Shown piece after piece: positions 9,116 through 18,004 of a stretch of DNA of 64,000 nt. The number at the start of each line of letters is the position of its first letter. Position 1 is the stretch's first letter. The stretch covers positions 1 through 64,000 of the forward strand of contig JAUXUL010000016.1 of NCBI GenBank assembly GCA_030680795.1, written 5' to 3'. Made by a program: the position numbers and the translations under genes. The notes beneath the pieces were generated by a model. The model searched no databases and was not told the origin of the DNA. It saw only the letters and a list, made by a program, of their open reading frames with translations. The DNA is from Anaerolineales bacterium (lineage in GTDB: Bacteria; Chloroflexota; Anaerolineae; Anaerolineales; Villigracilaceae).

Positions 9116-9222
9116 GGTTGAGTAGCCTGAAGCGATAGCGAAGCGCGTATCGAAACCACATATTCGGATTTTTTCAATCCCTGTTGGTTTTGATACGACG
9201 GACGAACACCGCCTACTCAACC
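9116..9222. repeat. palindromic intergenic repeat
   Basis: A long imperfect palindrome between two zinc dehydrogenase genes. Outer arms GGTTGAGTAG (9116-9125) and CTACTCAACC (9213-9222) are perfect. Inner arms CGTATCGAAACCA (about 9147-9159) and TGGTTTTGATACG (9185-9197) match with one difference. It is non-coding, occupies nearly the whole 147-base gap, and belongs to the same general class as the repeats at 14908 and 20750. Confidence 0.8.
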
Positions 9223-9227
9223 AACGA

Positions 9228-10262
9228 TTATGGTTCCAACACAACCTTCACCGCTTCACCACTACGGGACAGATCAAATCCACGCGACCATTCTTCCAGC
9301 GGCAAAACATGCGTGATAAACTGCGATGGTTTGATTGCGCCGCGCTCGAACAACGACAGCGCTCTTTCCCAACTTGTGAACTTCGAACTGTAACTGAATG
9401 ATACCGTCAACGCGCGGAACATGGCTTGACGATATGGGATTTGTATTTCGTCGGCGGGAGGTTGCCCAATGATGCCGACGCGGCCGAGTCGGCGCGCCAG
9501 TTGAAAAGATTGATTGACGGCAGGCAACGCGCCCGATAACTCAATCACAACATCCGCGCCTTCGCCATGTGTCAGGTCATTGATTAAACTCGTCAAATCT
9601 GTTTTCATGACATTGACCGCGTAATCAATTCCAAGTTCGCGCGCCTTCGGAAGGCGCGCCTTTTCGTCATGGTCAACACCTGTGATGATGACCTTCGACG
9701 CGCCCGCGGATTGCGCCATCTTCGCCGCGACCAATCCGATCGGGCCGCAACCTAAAATGAGAACAACATCTTCAGGGAAAATCCCTGTGCGATCCAACAC
9801 GCCATGCGCGGCAACTGCCGATGGTTCGGTAAATGCGGCTTCCACAAAACTCAAATTCGACGGGATACGATGCAACAACCATGCAGGCACTTTTATCAAT
9901 TCCGTGAACGCGCCATCCGTGAAATAACCAGGTGCGCGCTTGGAACTGCAGGCAAACGCATTGCCCGTCAAACACTGACGGCAATGTCCGCAAGCCTTGA
10001 CGTGTTGCTCCGAGACCACGCGCTCGCCGACCGCCCAGCCCGAAACCTCCGCGCCGACTTCAACGATCTCGCCCGCGAACTCATGTCCGATCACAACGGG
10101 CGCCGTGTACGGATGCTGGTCATCCTGAATCTTGAGATCACTTCCACAAATCCCACAGGCCCGCACACGGATCAACACTTCGCCCGCCTCCACCTGCGGA
10201 ACGGGAACATCCCGCAATTCCAAATTTCCCTGCCCAACTGCCGTCTTTACCAAAGCGCGCAT
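9228..10262 (-). CDS. zinc-dependent MDR dehydrogenase
   Basis: Sorbitol/threonine-dehydrogenase-like medium-chain dehydrogenase (344 aa). ACGICGSDLK (about 36-45) and VIGHEFAGE carry catalytic zinc ligands, HVKACGHCRQCLTGNAFAC the structural-zinc cysteines, and LILGCGPIGLVAAKMAQ the nucleotide-binding loop. It is 8 bp downstream of another zinc dehydrogenase and both read towards the inositol-like genes. The oxidation of a hydroxyl on a sugar, polyol or sugar acid is the likely reaction. The exact substrate is not readable. Confidence 0.93.
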   Translation of the reverse strand: MRALVKTAVGQGNLELRDVPVPQVEAGEVLIRVRACGICGSDLKIQDDQHPYTAPVVIGHEFAGEIVEVGAEVSGWAVGERVVSEQHVKACGHCRQCLTGNAFACSSKRAPGYFTDGAFTELIKVPAWLLHRIPSNLSFVEAAFTEPSAVAAHGVLDRTGIFPEDVVLILGCGPIGLVAAKMAQSAGASKVIITGVDHDEKARLPKARELGIDYAVNVMKTDLTSLINDLTHGEGADVVIELSGALPAVNQSFQLARRLGRVGIIGQPPADEIQIPYRQAMFRALTVSFSYSSKFTSWERALSLFERGAIKPSQFITHVLPLEEWSRGFDLSRSGEAVKVVLEP

Positions 10263-10270
10263 CTTCGCTC

Positions 10271-11329
10271 CTAGGGTCGCATCAAAATGCGGATGGGATC
10301 GCCATCACGCCCAACAAACATTTTCCACGCCGACGAAAATTCACTCAGCGCAATCTCGTGTGTGATCAACGGTGTCACATCCACCAATCCTTTTTGCATC
10401 AACACATTTGCCCGCCGTGAAATGCCCTGCGGATTAGCCACAGAGCCGTACACATTCAAATGACCGCGCACGATGACGCTCAAATCCACATTCAACTCAC
10501 GCCCCGGACTAGTCGAGCCAGCAAGGACGACTCGCCCGCCGCGCCGCGCCATTTCCAACGACTGCCTGCCCGCGTCGGCAGTTCCTGCAAATTCGATGAC
10601 GAGGTCAACGCCTTTGCCATTCGTCAACTCACGCACGCTTCGCGCGGGACTGATATCTGATTTCGCTATAACCACATCATCTGCTCCCAAGCGACTTGCC
10701 AGTTCTAGCCGATTTCCATCCGCGGGGATTCCAACCACAATGACTCGTCCCGCTCCCAACGCATGCGCGACTTGCACGGCCAACAATCCAAGCGCGCCAG
10801 GACCAACAACTGCTACTGTCTCTCCGCCTCTCACGCCGCCCGCGCGTTCAAACGCCCAAAGGACAATCCCGAGTGTATCAGTAAACATGGCATGATTTGC
10901 GTTCAGTCCTTCTGGCATAAGGTGCGCAGCTTTGGCCGGGACGGCGCAATATTCGGCCAATCCGCCTGCCACCGTAAAACCTATGTGCGCGTGACCTGCT
11001 TCCCGATTTCCATAATTCTCGCAAAGGTTATACAAACCTTCTAAGCAACGTGGACAATTTCCACAACCTACATGCGCTTCCACTCCGACCAAATCTCCCT
11101 TGCGCAAGCCTTTTACGTTTGCGCCAACCTCAACGATTTCGCCGCCAAACTCATGTCCTGGATTGTGTGGAAATTTTACGAAAGGGACCGTCCCATGCAG
11201 GATCTTGACATCCGTCGCGCAGATAGTGGTCGCTTTAATGGCAACAATTACCAGGTCCGCGCCTGAAGCGGGATCGGGCACGTTTGCCAGTTCAAATTTG
11301 TCGGGTTCTGTAAAAACGACCGCGCGCAT
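10271..11329 (-). CDS. zinc-dependent MDR dehydrogenase
   Basis: Third member of a zinc dehydrogenase trio (352 aa). ICATDVKILHG holds the first catalytic Cys, PGHEFGGE the His/Glu, AHVGCGNCPRCLEGLYNLC the structural-zinc cysteines, and VVGPGALGLLAVQVAHALG the Rossmann motif. Identity to its neighbours looks modest, so these are not a recent duplication. The gap upstream to the 2Fe-2S subunit is 41 bases, so it could be co-transcribed with the molybdenum hydroxylase and act on the same pathway. The substrate is unknown. Confidence 0.93.
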   Translation of the reverse strand: MRAVVFTEPDKFELANVPDPASGADLVIVAIKATTICATDVKILHGTVPFVKFPHNPGHEFGGEIVEVGANVKGLRKGDLVGVEAHVGCGNCPRCLEGLYNLCENYGNREAGHAHIGFTVAGGLAEYCAVPAKAAHLMPEGLNANHAMFTDTLGIVLWAFERAGGVRGGETVAVVGPGALGLLAVQVAHALGAGRVIVVGIPADGNRLELASRLGADDVVIAKSDISPARSVRELTNGKGVDLVIEFAGTADAGRQSLEMARRGGRVVLAGSTSPGRELNVDLSVIVRGHLNVYGSVANPQGISRRANVLMQKGLVDVTPLITHEIALSEFSSAWKMFVGRDGDPIRILMRP

Positions 11330-11370
11330 ATCGCATCACTTTCCATTCACACTGAAACCAGAGCCATCGT

Positions 11371-11823
11371 TTATCTCAGTCTTTTACCTGCTTCAACCAC
11401 TGCTTTCAATATATTCTGATACGAACCACAGCGACACAAATTTCCAGACAAATATTCACGGATGTCATCTTCACTTGGGTTTGGATTTTCATTGAGTAAC
11501 GCTACTGCTGATAATATAAACCCAGGTGTGCAATAAGCGCATTGGAATGCTCTTTCATCAATGAATGCCTGTTGAACGGGATGTAGCTGCCCATTCTTCT
11601 CGAGGCTTTCAATAGTGAGTATTTCTTTTCCAGGAACCTGTTCCGCTAATGTCAAACATCCACTAATGGGCTTGCCGTCTACCAGCACGGTACATGCTCC
11701 ACACATGCCGATGCCACAGCCTTCTTTTGCGCCGACCAATCCCAAATCATCGCGCAGAACTTCGAGTAACGTCCGCGTCCCCGCCTCGACTTCATGCCTG
11801 CTTCCATTTACATTCAGAATCAT
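11371..11823 (-). CDS. molybdenum hydroxylase small subunit, two [2Fe-2S] clusters
   Basis: Electron-transfer subunit of a xanthine-dehydrogenase/CO-dehydrogenase-type enzyme (150 aa). The plant-ferredoxin-like N-terminal cluster site is CGIGMCGACTVLVDG with the distal Cys in GCLTLAE. The alpha-helical C-terminal cluster site is CAYCTPGF plus GNLCRCGSY. All eight cysteines are present. It overlaps the large-subunit gene by 4 bases (ATGA), the common order for co-translated subunits. It relays electrons from the molybdenum site to the FAD subunit at 14035. Confidence 0.96.
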   Translation of the reverse strand: MILNVNGSRHEVEAGTRTLLEVLRDDLGLVGAKEGCGIGMCGACTVLVDGKPISGCLTLAEQVPGKEILTIESLEKNGQLHPVQQAFIDERAFQCAYCTPGFILSAVALLNENPNPSEDDIREYLSGNLCRCGSYQNILKAVVEAGKRLR

Positions 11824-14066
11824 CGCTGAGACTTCTCCCTTAATGCTCGCAAGATTTTCTCGGCTGTGATCGGCAAATCTTTGATTCTTACGCCAACCGC
11901 ATCTTCAATCGCATTTGCAATCGCGGGTGCGACGGGCGGCAGGGTCATCTCGCCGATTCCGTGCATTTCGCCTTCGCCTGATTCAATGCAAATGCTGATC
12001 AATTCAGCAGGAATATCACGAATGGACGGAATTGAATAATCCGCCAGATTCGGATTGATCGGTTGACCGCCATCGTAGACGATCTCCTCCATCAAGGTAG
12101 GACCCAACCCAAAGATGACGTTGCCGTCATTTTGCAATTGCGCCATGCGCGGATTAACAACCCGCCCCGCAAACGCCGCGGCTGAATATTTCAGGATAGT
12201 AATGCGACCTGTTTCAGTATCCACTTCCACTTCCGCCGCGCCCGCGCCCTGGTGCCAGTGCGGAGTCGCGACTCCCTGCCCCGTTTCTGGGTCAATTCCA
12301 AAAGATGTGGAATACTCGCCAGATTCTTCCACAGTGTTCAAGTCATTGCGCTTAAGAATATCGCCAAATGAAATGGATATTTCATCTGCAACGACAAAAC
12401 CATTTTCAGTCCGCAATCCATCAACAGGCGTTTCCAACAAAGGCGAGCCCAATTCAAACAATTTCTTTTTCATTGTCCCACACGCCGCAATGACGGCATT
12501 GCCCATCATGCTTGTCGAACGGCTGGCGGAGGTAGTTGAGTCAAACGGAGTGATCGCAGTATCGGGTCCGATGATCTTTATCGCCCTGAGAGGCACACCC
12601 AAAGTTTCTGCGGTGATTTGCGCCATCGTGGTATGCCCACCTTGTCCCATCTCAACCGTACTCGTATATAGCGTAACTGTTCCATCATCCTTAAGTTTCA
12701 ACCGCGCTTGAGATTTTGAAGTCGCGACCGTGCTTTTCATCATCACACCATATCCGCGACCCACCCTCATCCCCTGCCCCTCTCCCTTCGGGAGAGGGGT
12801 TAGGGGTGAGGGCACACCCAACCCTTTTGCAGACACCTCAAGACATTCCACAAAATGCACATCATGCAATTCTTCGCCCGTCGCAAAATGTTCGCCTGAG
12901 ACAAACAGGTTTTTCATCCGAAACTCAAACGGATCCCAACCCATCTTACGCGCGATGATATCCATTTGCGATTCATAAGCCCAGGTGGTTTGTGAACTCA
13001 TCGCGCCGCGATACGCACCCGCAGGAGGCAGATTGGTGTAAACACCATACGAATCTACATGCACGGCAGGGATACGATACGGTCCGACCGCGCGCACCAT
13101 TCCCGCAGGTACGAGCATCGGACTGGCATCTGCATACGCGCCGCCATTCCAGTAAAGCGTGGCTTGTCGCGCGGTGAATGTTCCATCACGTTTTACACCT
13201 GTCTTGAGCGTGATGGACGCGGCGTGCTTGGTCACAGTCACAAACTCTTCCGCGCGCGAGAGAACAAATTTTACAGGGCGACCATTCGTCTTGCGCGCCA
13301 TGGCTGCAACCAAAGGTTCAATGCGGATATGGCCTTTGCCGCCGTACCCGCCTCCAAGCGACGGGACGATCACACGCACCGCTTCAGGTGCAATCCCAAA
13401 AATTTCAGATAAAGATTTTCGCACCATGAATGGCGCTTGCGATGCTGTCCAGATCGTTAGATGTTCGCCATCCCATTGTGCGGCTGAGACGTGCGGCTCC
13501 AGTGATGCTTGTTGTGCAACAGGACTTGTAAACGTATCTTCAAAGATTTCATCTGCTTCGGCAAAGGCGGCATCCATATCGCCGTGTCGCAATTTGGCAT
13601 GCTTGAAAATATTGTTCGGGAATTTCTCGTGCAAGTTCGGCGCGCCCGCTTGAATCGCATCCTGCGCGTCGAACACCGCTGGCAGTTCATGGTATTCAAT
13701 ATCAATCAACACTGCGGCTTGTTCTGCAGCATCCAAACTTTCAGCGGCAATCGCCGCAATCGGTTCGCCAACATATCGCACGCGGTCTACAGCAACAACA
13801 CCTTGATCTTTGATCGCAACTCCGTAAAAGGCATTTGCTCCCAGATCTTCGCCCGTGAGAATCGCCACAACACCAGGAATTCGCATTGCGTTCGTTACAT
13901 CCACCTTCAATGATTTTGCATGAGGAGCTTGACTGCGCACGATCTTGCCAAACAACATCTTCGGCAATCGCAGGTTGATCATGTAATCCACAGTGCCCAT
14001 TACACGCGCCACAGAGTCAAGCATCGGTACCGATTCACCGATCACAACGCACCTCCTCCAACGCAC
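11820..14066 (-). CDS. molybdenum hydroxylase large subunit (molybdopterin-binding)
   Basis: Catalytic subunit of a xanthine-dehydrogenase-family hydroxylase (up to 748 aa). GGGYGGKGHIRIEPL is the molybdopterin/Gln-loop region and GIGEMTLPPVAPAIANAI carries the catalytic Glu near the C-terminus. The active-site loop reads PPAGAYRGAM, not the VAYRCSFR-type loop of CO dehydrogenase, so the substrate is more likely an N-heterocycle or aldehyde. The start is uncertain: ATG 14066 overlaps the FAD-subunit gene by 32 bases and ATG 14024 (MLDSVARVMG) is an alternative. Residues about 418-435 (PSPLTPLPKGEGQGMRVG) are an in-frame palindromic repeat absent from the family. Confidence 0.95.
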   Translation of the reverse strand: MRWRRCVVIGESVPMLDSVARVMGTVDYMINLRLPKMLFGKIVRSQAPHAKSLKVDVTNAMRIPGVVAILTGEDLGANAFYGVAIKDQGVVAVDRVRYVGEPIAAIAAESLDAAEQAAVLIDIEYHELPAVFDAQDAIQAGAPNLHEKFPNNIFKHAKLRHGDMDAAFAEADEIFEDTFTSPVAQQASLEPHVSAAQWDGEHLTIWTASQAPFMVRKSLSEIFGIAPEAVRVIVPSLGGGYGGKGHIRIEPLVAAMARKTNGRPVKFVLSRAEEFVTVTKHAASITLKTGVKRDGTFTARQATLYWNGGAYADASPMLVPAGMVRAVGPYRIPAVHVDSYGVYTNLPPAGAYRGAMSSQTTWAYESQMDIIARKMGWDPFEFRMKNLFVSGEHFATGEELHDVHFVECLEVSAKGLGVPSPLTPLPKGEGQGMRVGRGYGVMMKSTVATSKSQARLKLKDDGTVTLYTSTVEMGQGGHTTMAQITAETLGVPLRAIKIIGPDTAITPFDSTTSASRSTSMMGNAVIAACGTMKKKLFELGSPLLETPVDGLRTENGFVVADEISISFGDILKRNDLNTVEESGEYSTSFGIDPETGQGVATPHWHQGAGAAEVEVDTETGRITILKYSAAAFAGRVVNPRMAQLQNDGNVIFGLGPTLMEEIVYDGGQPINPNLADYSIPSIRDIPAELISICIESGEGEMHGIGEMTLPPVAPAIANAIEDAVGVRIKDLPITAEKILRALREKSQR
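12764..12812. repeat. palindromic repeat inserted in frame in a coding sequence
   Basis: Hairpin CCCCTCTCCC (12777-12786), loop TTC, GGGAGAGGGG (12790-12799), extended by CCCTCATCCCCT on the left and AGGGGTGAGGG on the right. This is the CCCTCNCCCC...CCTCTCCC-type extragenic palindrome. Here it lies inside the molybdenum hydroxylase large-subunit gene and is translated as PSPLTPLPKGEG on the minus strand without a stop. A related copy is at 42779. Confidence 0.85.
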
Positions 14067-14895
14067 GCTTCACAAACACGCGGATCATCTCCTTGCGATA
14101 CCACGCCGAACCTCGCACATCAGTCAGTGGATCAAGCCTCAGCGAGTATTCATCTGCAATCGCGGCGACCAGTTCATCGGTCAGGGTTGAACCGTGCGCC
14201 AGCGTTTCCGCATCTCGCACGCGTTGCGGAGTCTCCACTGCCGCGCCCACCGCGATTCGCAAATCCGAACATTTTCGATCATTATCAAAATCAGCGACCG
14301 CACCCACCGCCACACATGGACGCCCCTCGGCGGAGATGGATGTGTACTTGTGATACGCCGCGCTCGCTGACGACGGCAACGTAGGGATGATGACTTCAGT
14401 AAGGATTTCGTTTGGCTCGAGCGCGGTTGTGTAAAAGCCAAGAAAAAATTCACTGAGATGAATTTCACGGTTCTTTTCCGCGCCCTGAACCTGCACGCGC
14501 GCATCGAGAGCAGTTAACATCGCTGGAGGGTCCGCCGCATAATCCGCCGCTGACAAATTGCCGCCGATGGTTGCCTGATTACGTACGCGGACATTGGCGA
14601 CAACGCTGAAAGTATACGCCAGCGCGGGACAAAACTTTTTCACGACATCCGAACGTTCGATGTCGCGCAGTTTGGTCAATGCGCCGATGTGCAAACCATC
14701 TTTTTCATGGCGGATGAAAGCATAATTTGAAATATGACCGAGACTGATCAGCGCAGACGGCGCGATCAACTTTTGTTGAAGCATCAATGTAACCGACACA
14801 CCGCCCGCGATGATCTTTGCATCATCGGCATGTTGGTCAAGCAGTGATATGGCTTCGGTGAAATTTGTGGGTTCGAGGAATTTAATTGGATTCAT
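14035..14895 (-). CDS. molybdenum hydroxylase FAD-binding subunit
   Basis: FAD-binding medium subunit (CoxM/XdhB-type, 286 aa). The two FAD motifs are visible: AGGVSVTLMLQQ (about 30-41) and TIGGNLSAADYAAD (about 105-118). A CO-dehydrogenase-flavoprotein C-terminal domain follows (EIHLSEFFLGFYTTALEPNEIL onwards). I choose the ATG of MNPIKFLEP because the longer frame adds 16 untypical residues. It passes electrons from the 2Fe-2S subunit to an acceptor. Its 3' end overlaps the large-subunit gene, giving the operon order FAD, Mo, 2Fe-2S. Confidence 0.95.
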   Translation of the reverse strand: MNPIKFLEPTNFTEAISLLDQHADDAKIIAGGVSVTLMLQQKLIAPSALISLGHISNYAFIRHEKDGLHIGALTKLRDIERSDVVKKFCPALAYTFSVVANVRVRNQATIGGNLSAADYAADPPAMLTALDARVQVQGAEKNREIHLSEFFLGFYTTALEPNEILTEVIIPTLPSSASAAYHKYTSISAEGRPCVAVGAVADFDNDRKCSDLRIAVGAAVETPQRVRDAETLAHGSTLTDELVAAIADEYSLRLDPLTDVRGSAWYRKEMIRVFVKRALEEVRCDR

Positions 14896-14907
14896 AGGAT
14901 TAAATAT

Positions 14908-14991
14908 GTCGTTGCGAGGGCTGCGTTCGTCCGCCCGAAGCAATCTCCATATCGTGAGGGGGACTGCTTCGCAAAGTGCGCTCGCAACGAC
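14908..14991. repeat. palindromic intergenic repeat
   Basis: Perfect 11-bp outer inverted repeat GTCGTTGCGAG (14908-14918) and CTCGCAACGAC (14981-14991), with inner arms CGAAGCA (14936-14942) and TGCTTCG (14965-14971). The layout (TTGCGAGG...CGAAGCAATCTCC...) is the dispersed palindrome seen in many bacterial genomes. It fills the space between the FAD-subunit and CoxG-like genes. Confidence 0.85.
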
Positions 14992-14999
14992 ATGGCTTG

Positions 15000-15440
15000 T
15001 TATTCAAGTTGCGCTCTCAAATTCTTCGCAAACTCAGCCGTTAACTTTTTCGCGGTTGCAGTAATGACGGGTCCGCCAAATTGCGCCAGCCTGCCGCGCA
15101 GATTGGCTTCCACTTCAAACGCGGCTTCGGTTCCGCCTTCCACGGGAGTCAACGTTCCTGTAAATGTCGCTTTGACAGATGACGCGCTGGATTTGTCGTC
15201 GCCTTCCACTGTGCCCGCAATTCGATTCGGCGCTTCCACTTCTATTAGAGTCACTGTGCCGCCGAATTCTGATTTGATGGGTCCCACTTTGAGGACCAAT
15301 TTGCCGCGATAGGTTTTATCATCCACGGCTTCAACCGATTCAATCCCAGGCACGCATTGACTGAGTTTCGGAATATCGAATAGGAAGTCCCAAACATTAT
15401 CCTGCGGGGCTTTGATCACGAACGAGTCTTTAATCTGCAT
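15000..15440 (-). CDS. CoxG-like SRPBCC-domain protein
   Basis: CO-dehydrogenase subunit G family (146 aa), a START/SRPBCC helix-grip protein. MQIKDSFVIKAPQDNVWDF at the start, CVPGIESVE, the TLIEVEAPNRI strand and the C-terminal helix TAEFAKNLRAQL fit the family. CoxG proteins accompany molybdenum hydroxylase operons; in CO dehydrogenase the protein is linked to membrane recruitment. No hydrophobic anchor is seen in this version. It lies directly upstream of the FAD subunit, separated only by a palindromic repeat. Confidence 0.92.
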   Translation of the reverse strand: MQIKDSFVIKAPQDNVWDFLFDIPKLSQCVPGIESVEAVDDKTYRGKLVLKVGPIKSEFGGTVTLIEVEAPNRIAGTVEGDDKSSASSVKATFTGTLTPVEGGTEAAFEVEANLRGRLAQFGGPVITATAKKLTAEFAKNLRAQLE

Positions 15441-15443
15441 AAT

Positions 15444-15779
15444 CTATTCACTCGCAGGGGCGTGACATAAGAGAACTTCGAGTCCATCCGCGCCTGCCTC
15501 CAGATAAAAAGTATCATCTTTTTCGAGCCATAACATAGACTCGGCATCCAGTGGGAATGATTGCTCGCCTACATAAGCCTGTCCTTTACCACGAACCACA
15601 TACACAAATCTTTCAGGGGCAATTGATTCGAATATTGATGACTTTACACTTGCTTCAAGCGTAATACGCTTGACTTGTAGTGCATCTGTCCCGAGCATGG
15701 CTTGGTTTGCGAGTGTGGTGATGTTTACGCCAGCCTTTTCGCTGACTGGTAAATCTTTTGGTTTAAAAATGGTTGGCAT
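15444..15779 (-). CDS. small cupin-domain protein
   Basis: Single-domain cupin of 111 aa ending SMLWLEKDDTFYLEAGADGLEVLLCHAP. The beta-barrel pattern (FVYVVRGKGQAYVGEQ, then AESMLWLEKDD) is clear, but the metal-binding histidines of cupin motif 1 are not obvious, so it may bind a ligand rather than a metal. It sits 3 bp from the CoxG-like gene and 12 bp from a zinc dehydrogenase gene, so it belongs to the molybdenum hydroxylase transcript. The function is unknown. Confidence 0.85.
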   Translation of the reverse strand: MPTIFKPKDLPVSEKAGVNITTLANQAMLGTDALQVKRITLEASVKSSIFESIAPERFVYVVRGKGQAYVGEQSFPLDAESMLWLEKDDTFYLEAGADGLEVLLCHAPASE

Positions 15780-15791
15780 GGTTTCCTCCGA

Positions 15792-16814
15792 TCATGGTTC
15801 GAGAACAACCCGACCGATAATTTCCTGTTTTCGTAATTTCTGATGTAACGTTTCCGCTTCTTCTAGCGGATATGTTCCTGTAACAATTGGCTTGACGCGT
15901 CCCGCTGCTACCAAAGCAACAACTTCTGCCAACTCGCATTTCGTCACATTGCGCGAGCCAAGGATCTCCCACTCGTTGGCGATCATCGCCTGTGGGCTGG
16001 CTTTCAGTTCAGTGCCTGTGTGTGAACCAACAATGACCATGCGTCCGCCGCGTGAAAGGGATTTCAAAGAGGATTCAAACGTCTTTGTACCTACCAGTTC
16101 AAGGACGACCTCTGCGCCTTCGCCGTTCGTCCATTCGCGGGCTGTTTCTGAGAAGTCGCCTGCTGACGCATCGAAGATTATATCTGCACCAAGTTTGCGC
16201 GCTAGGGCTAGTTTCTCTTCACCGATATCCACTGCCATGACGAACGCGCCCATCATCTTCGCGAGCTGAATCGCATGTGCGCCCACCCCTCCACCCGCGC
16301 CTGTGACAATGACGCGCTCGCCAAGTTGGAGTCGTGCGCGCTTGGTCAGCGCGTGATAGGGCGTTCCGATCGCATTGGCAATCACACTTCCCTCTGGAAA
16401 TGAAATAGACTCTGGTAGTTTTACAAGATTGACCGCGGGTATCGTTGTATATTCCGCGTATGCGCCAGGCGTGTGGATGCCAACATAACCTTTGAAATCC
16501 GCACAGATGGTTTCGCGACCTGTGAGGCAGTAGCGGCATCTTCCACAGGTGAGATAAAGTGTGCTGGTCACGCGGTCGCCTGGCTGGATGTTGTCAACGT
16601 TCGCGCCAACAGATTTGACCACGCCCGCAATCTCATGTCCAAGAATGATCGGCGTTTTGGCGGTCGGAAATTTTCCGTCGCGAATCGTCAGATCGAATTG
16701 ATCCACCGCGCAGGCTTTGACGCGGATCAACGCCTCATCCGCGCCTGGTTGTGGAATGGGTACATCTTCCAAAATTAATGGTCCACCAAACTCTTTGATA
16801 ACAAGCGCCTTCAT
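15792..16814 (-). CDS. zinc-dependent alcohol dehydrogenase (MDR)
   Basis: Medium-chain dehydrogenase of 340 aa. The first catalytic ligand position reads CAVDQFD rather than CGSD. ILGHEIAGV, STLYLTCGRCRYCLTGRETIC (structural zinc) and TGAGGGVGAHAIQLAKMMGA (NAD(P) loop of the quinone-oxidoreductase style) follow. It is distinct from the trio at 8-11 kb. Its start overlaps the stop of the MFS gene by 4 bases, so the carrier and the enzyme are coupled; oxidation of an imported alcohol or hydroxylated ring product is a reasonable guess. Confidence 0.93.
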   Translation of the reverse strand: MKALVIKEFGGPLILEDVPIPQPGADEALIRVKACAVDQFDLTIRDGKFPTAKTPIILGHEIAGVVKSVGANVDNIQPGDRVTSTLYLTCGRCRYCLTGRETICADFKGYVGIHTPGAYAEYTTIPAVNLVKLPESISFPEGSVIANAIGTPYHALTKRARLQLGERVIVTGAGGGVGAHAIQLAKMMGAFVMAVDIGEEKLALARKLGADIIFDASAGDFSETAREWTNGEGAEVVLELVGTKTFESSLKSLSRGGRMVIVGSHTGTELKASPQAMIANEWEILGSRNVTKCELAEVVALVAAGRVKPIVTGTYPLEEAETLHQKLRKQEIIGRVVLEP

Positions 16815-18004
16815 TTCGCAACTACCTCCAAATTATGAACAGGATTGGAAACCGTGAAATAAGCGATCACCGCGCCAAGCGCCAATAAGCCAGTTGCAAG
16901 ACCATATCCGCTGGGCACGCCCAAACCATCTGCCAAATAACCCGCCGTCAATGGTGCAAGCGTTGTACCAATAAAGCGGGCAAAGAATTGCAACGCACCC
17001 GCGGTACCGCGCATGGCAGGGAAATAATCTACCATGATGTTCAGTTGCGCGGCGAAGCCGAAGCCAGCGGTTAACCCGAATGCGAGCAACCCCGCTCCAA
17101 CCACAACTGGTGACATATTCGCAGAAGCAATCGCACTGATGAACGTAATCGCGGCCAACGATAATGTTGCGCCAATCACACCTGCGATCAACGTAAAGCG
17201 CATACCGCGCTGATCGGATACACGTCCGCCCACATACGTGCCAAGGATCACTCCCAAGGCAGTCATCGTGGTGACCGCGCCGATGCCAGCTTCGTGCAAA
17301 TTCATTTTATCGGCGAGCAGGATCGGAGTCAGGATATGAATCGTGTAAATCCCATAGAAATGAACAAAGCCAAGGATGAGCGCTCCGAACGTTGGGAGCG
17401 TGCGTGCGATTGTCCACATATCCTTCAAGCCGACGTTTTGTCCATGAACAGGTTGCGCGGGCAACTGCCAAATGGTGAACACCAAAAGCATGATGGTGAT
17501 GATCGCAAGGATCAGAAAATCTGCGCGCCAACTTAACCACACCGCAATGAGACCGCCAAACGCGGGACCCGATGCTGCGCCTGCCGAGTTGAACATGGAA
17601 AAGACGCCCATCGCGCGACCACGTTCGTTGGTTGGGAATAGATCAGATATAAGCGCAACCCCAACGCCTGCCGCGGCGGCAATGCCCAGCGCTTGTAAAC
17701 TGCGCGCCGCAAGCAGTAAACCGATACCGCGCGTGAAATATGCGCTAAAGTTTCCAATCAAATAAAGCATGAGACCGATCAACAAAATGCGTTTGCTGTC
17801 AAAGCGATCCACGATGGGACCGTATGCGATCTGCGCAAACGCAAGACACAAACCATAAATCGAAATTGTCAGCCCAAGCATTGCGGTTGTTGCGTTCAAA
17901 TCAACTCGCATGACAGCCAATGACGGAACGTAAATTACCTGCGCGAACGAACGCAGGAATGCGGCAAATGAAACAAGATAAAGAACTTTTACCTTTAGAC
18001 TCAT
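16811..18004 (-). CDS. MFS transporter
   Basis: Major facilitator superfamily carrier of 397 aa with about 12 hydrophobic segments. The motif between segments 2 and 3 reads YGPIVDRFDSKRILLIG, a good match to the MFS A-motif. A second copy of the loop motif (GGRVSDQRGMRFT) lies in the middle, marking the second half. It overlaps both neighbours by 4 bases (ATGA), sitting between the OsmC-family gene and a zinc dehydrogenase. Cytoplasmic membrane; the direction and substrate are unknown, but the catabolic context suggests uptake. Confidence 0.93.
   Translation of the reverse strand: MSLKVKVLYLVSFAAFLRSFAQVIYVPSLAVMRVDLNATTAMLGLTISIYGLCLAFAQIAYGPIVDRFDSKRILLIGLMLYLIGNFSAYFTRGIGLLLAARSLQALGIAAAAGVGVALISDLFPTNERGRAMGVFSMFNSAGAASGPAFGGLIAVWLSWRADFLILAIITIMLLVFTIWQLPAQPVHGQNVGLKDMWTIARTLPTFGALILGFVHFYGIYTIHILTPILLADKMNLHEAGIGAVTTMTALGVILGTYVGGRVSDQRGMRFTLIAGVIGATLSLAAITFISAIASANMSPVVVGAGLLAFGLTAGFGFAAQLNIMVDYFPAMRGTAGALQFFARFIGTTLAPLTAGYLADGLGVPSGYGLATGLLALGAVIAYFTVSNPVHNLEVVAK

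Noticed and set aside
11820-14066. Carbon monoxide dehydrogenase (CoxL)
   Set aside because: The active-site loop is GAYRGAM and no VAYRCSFR-type loop is present. The order and the CoxG-like gene alone are not specific for CO oxidation.
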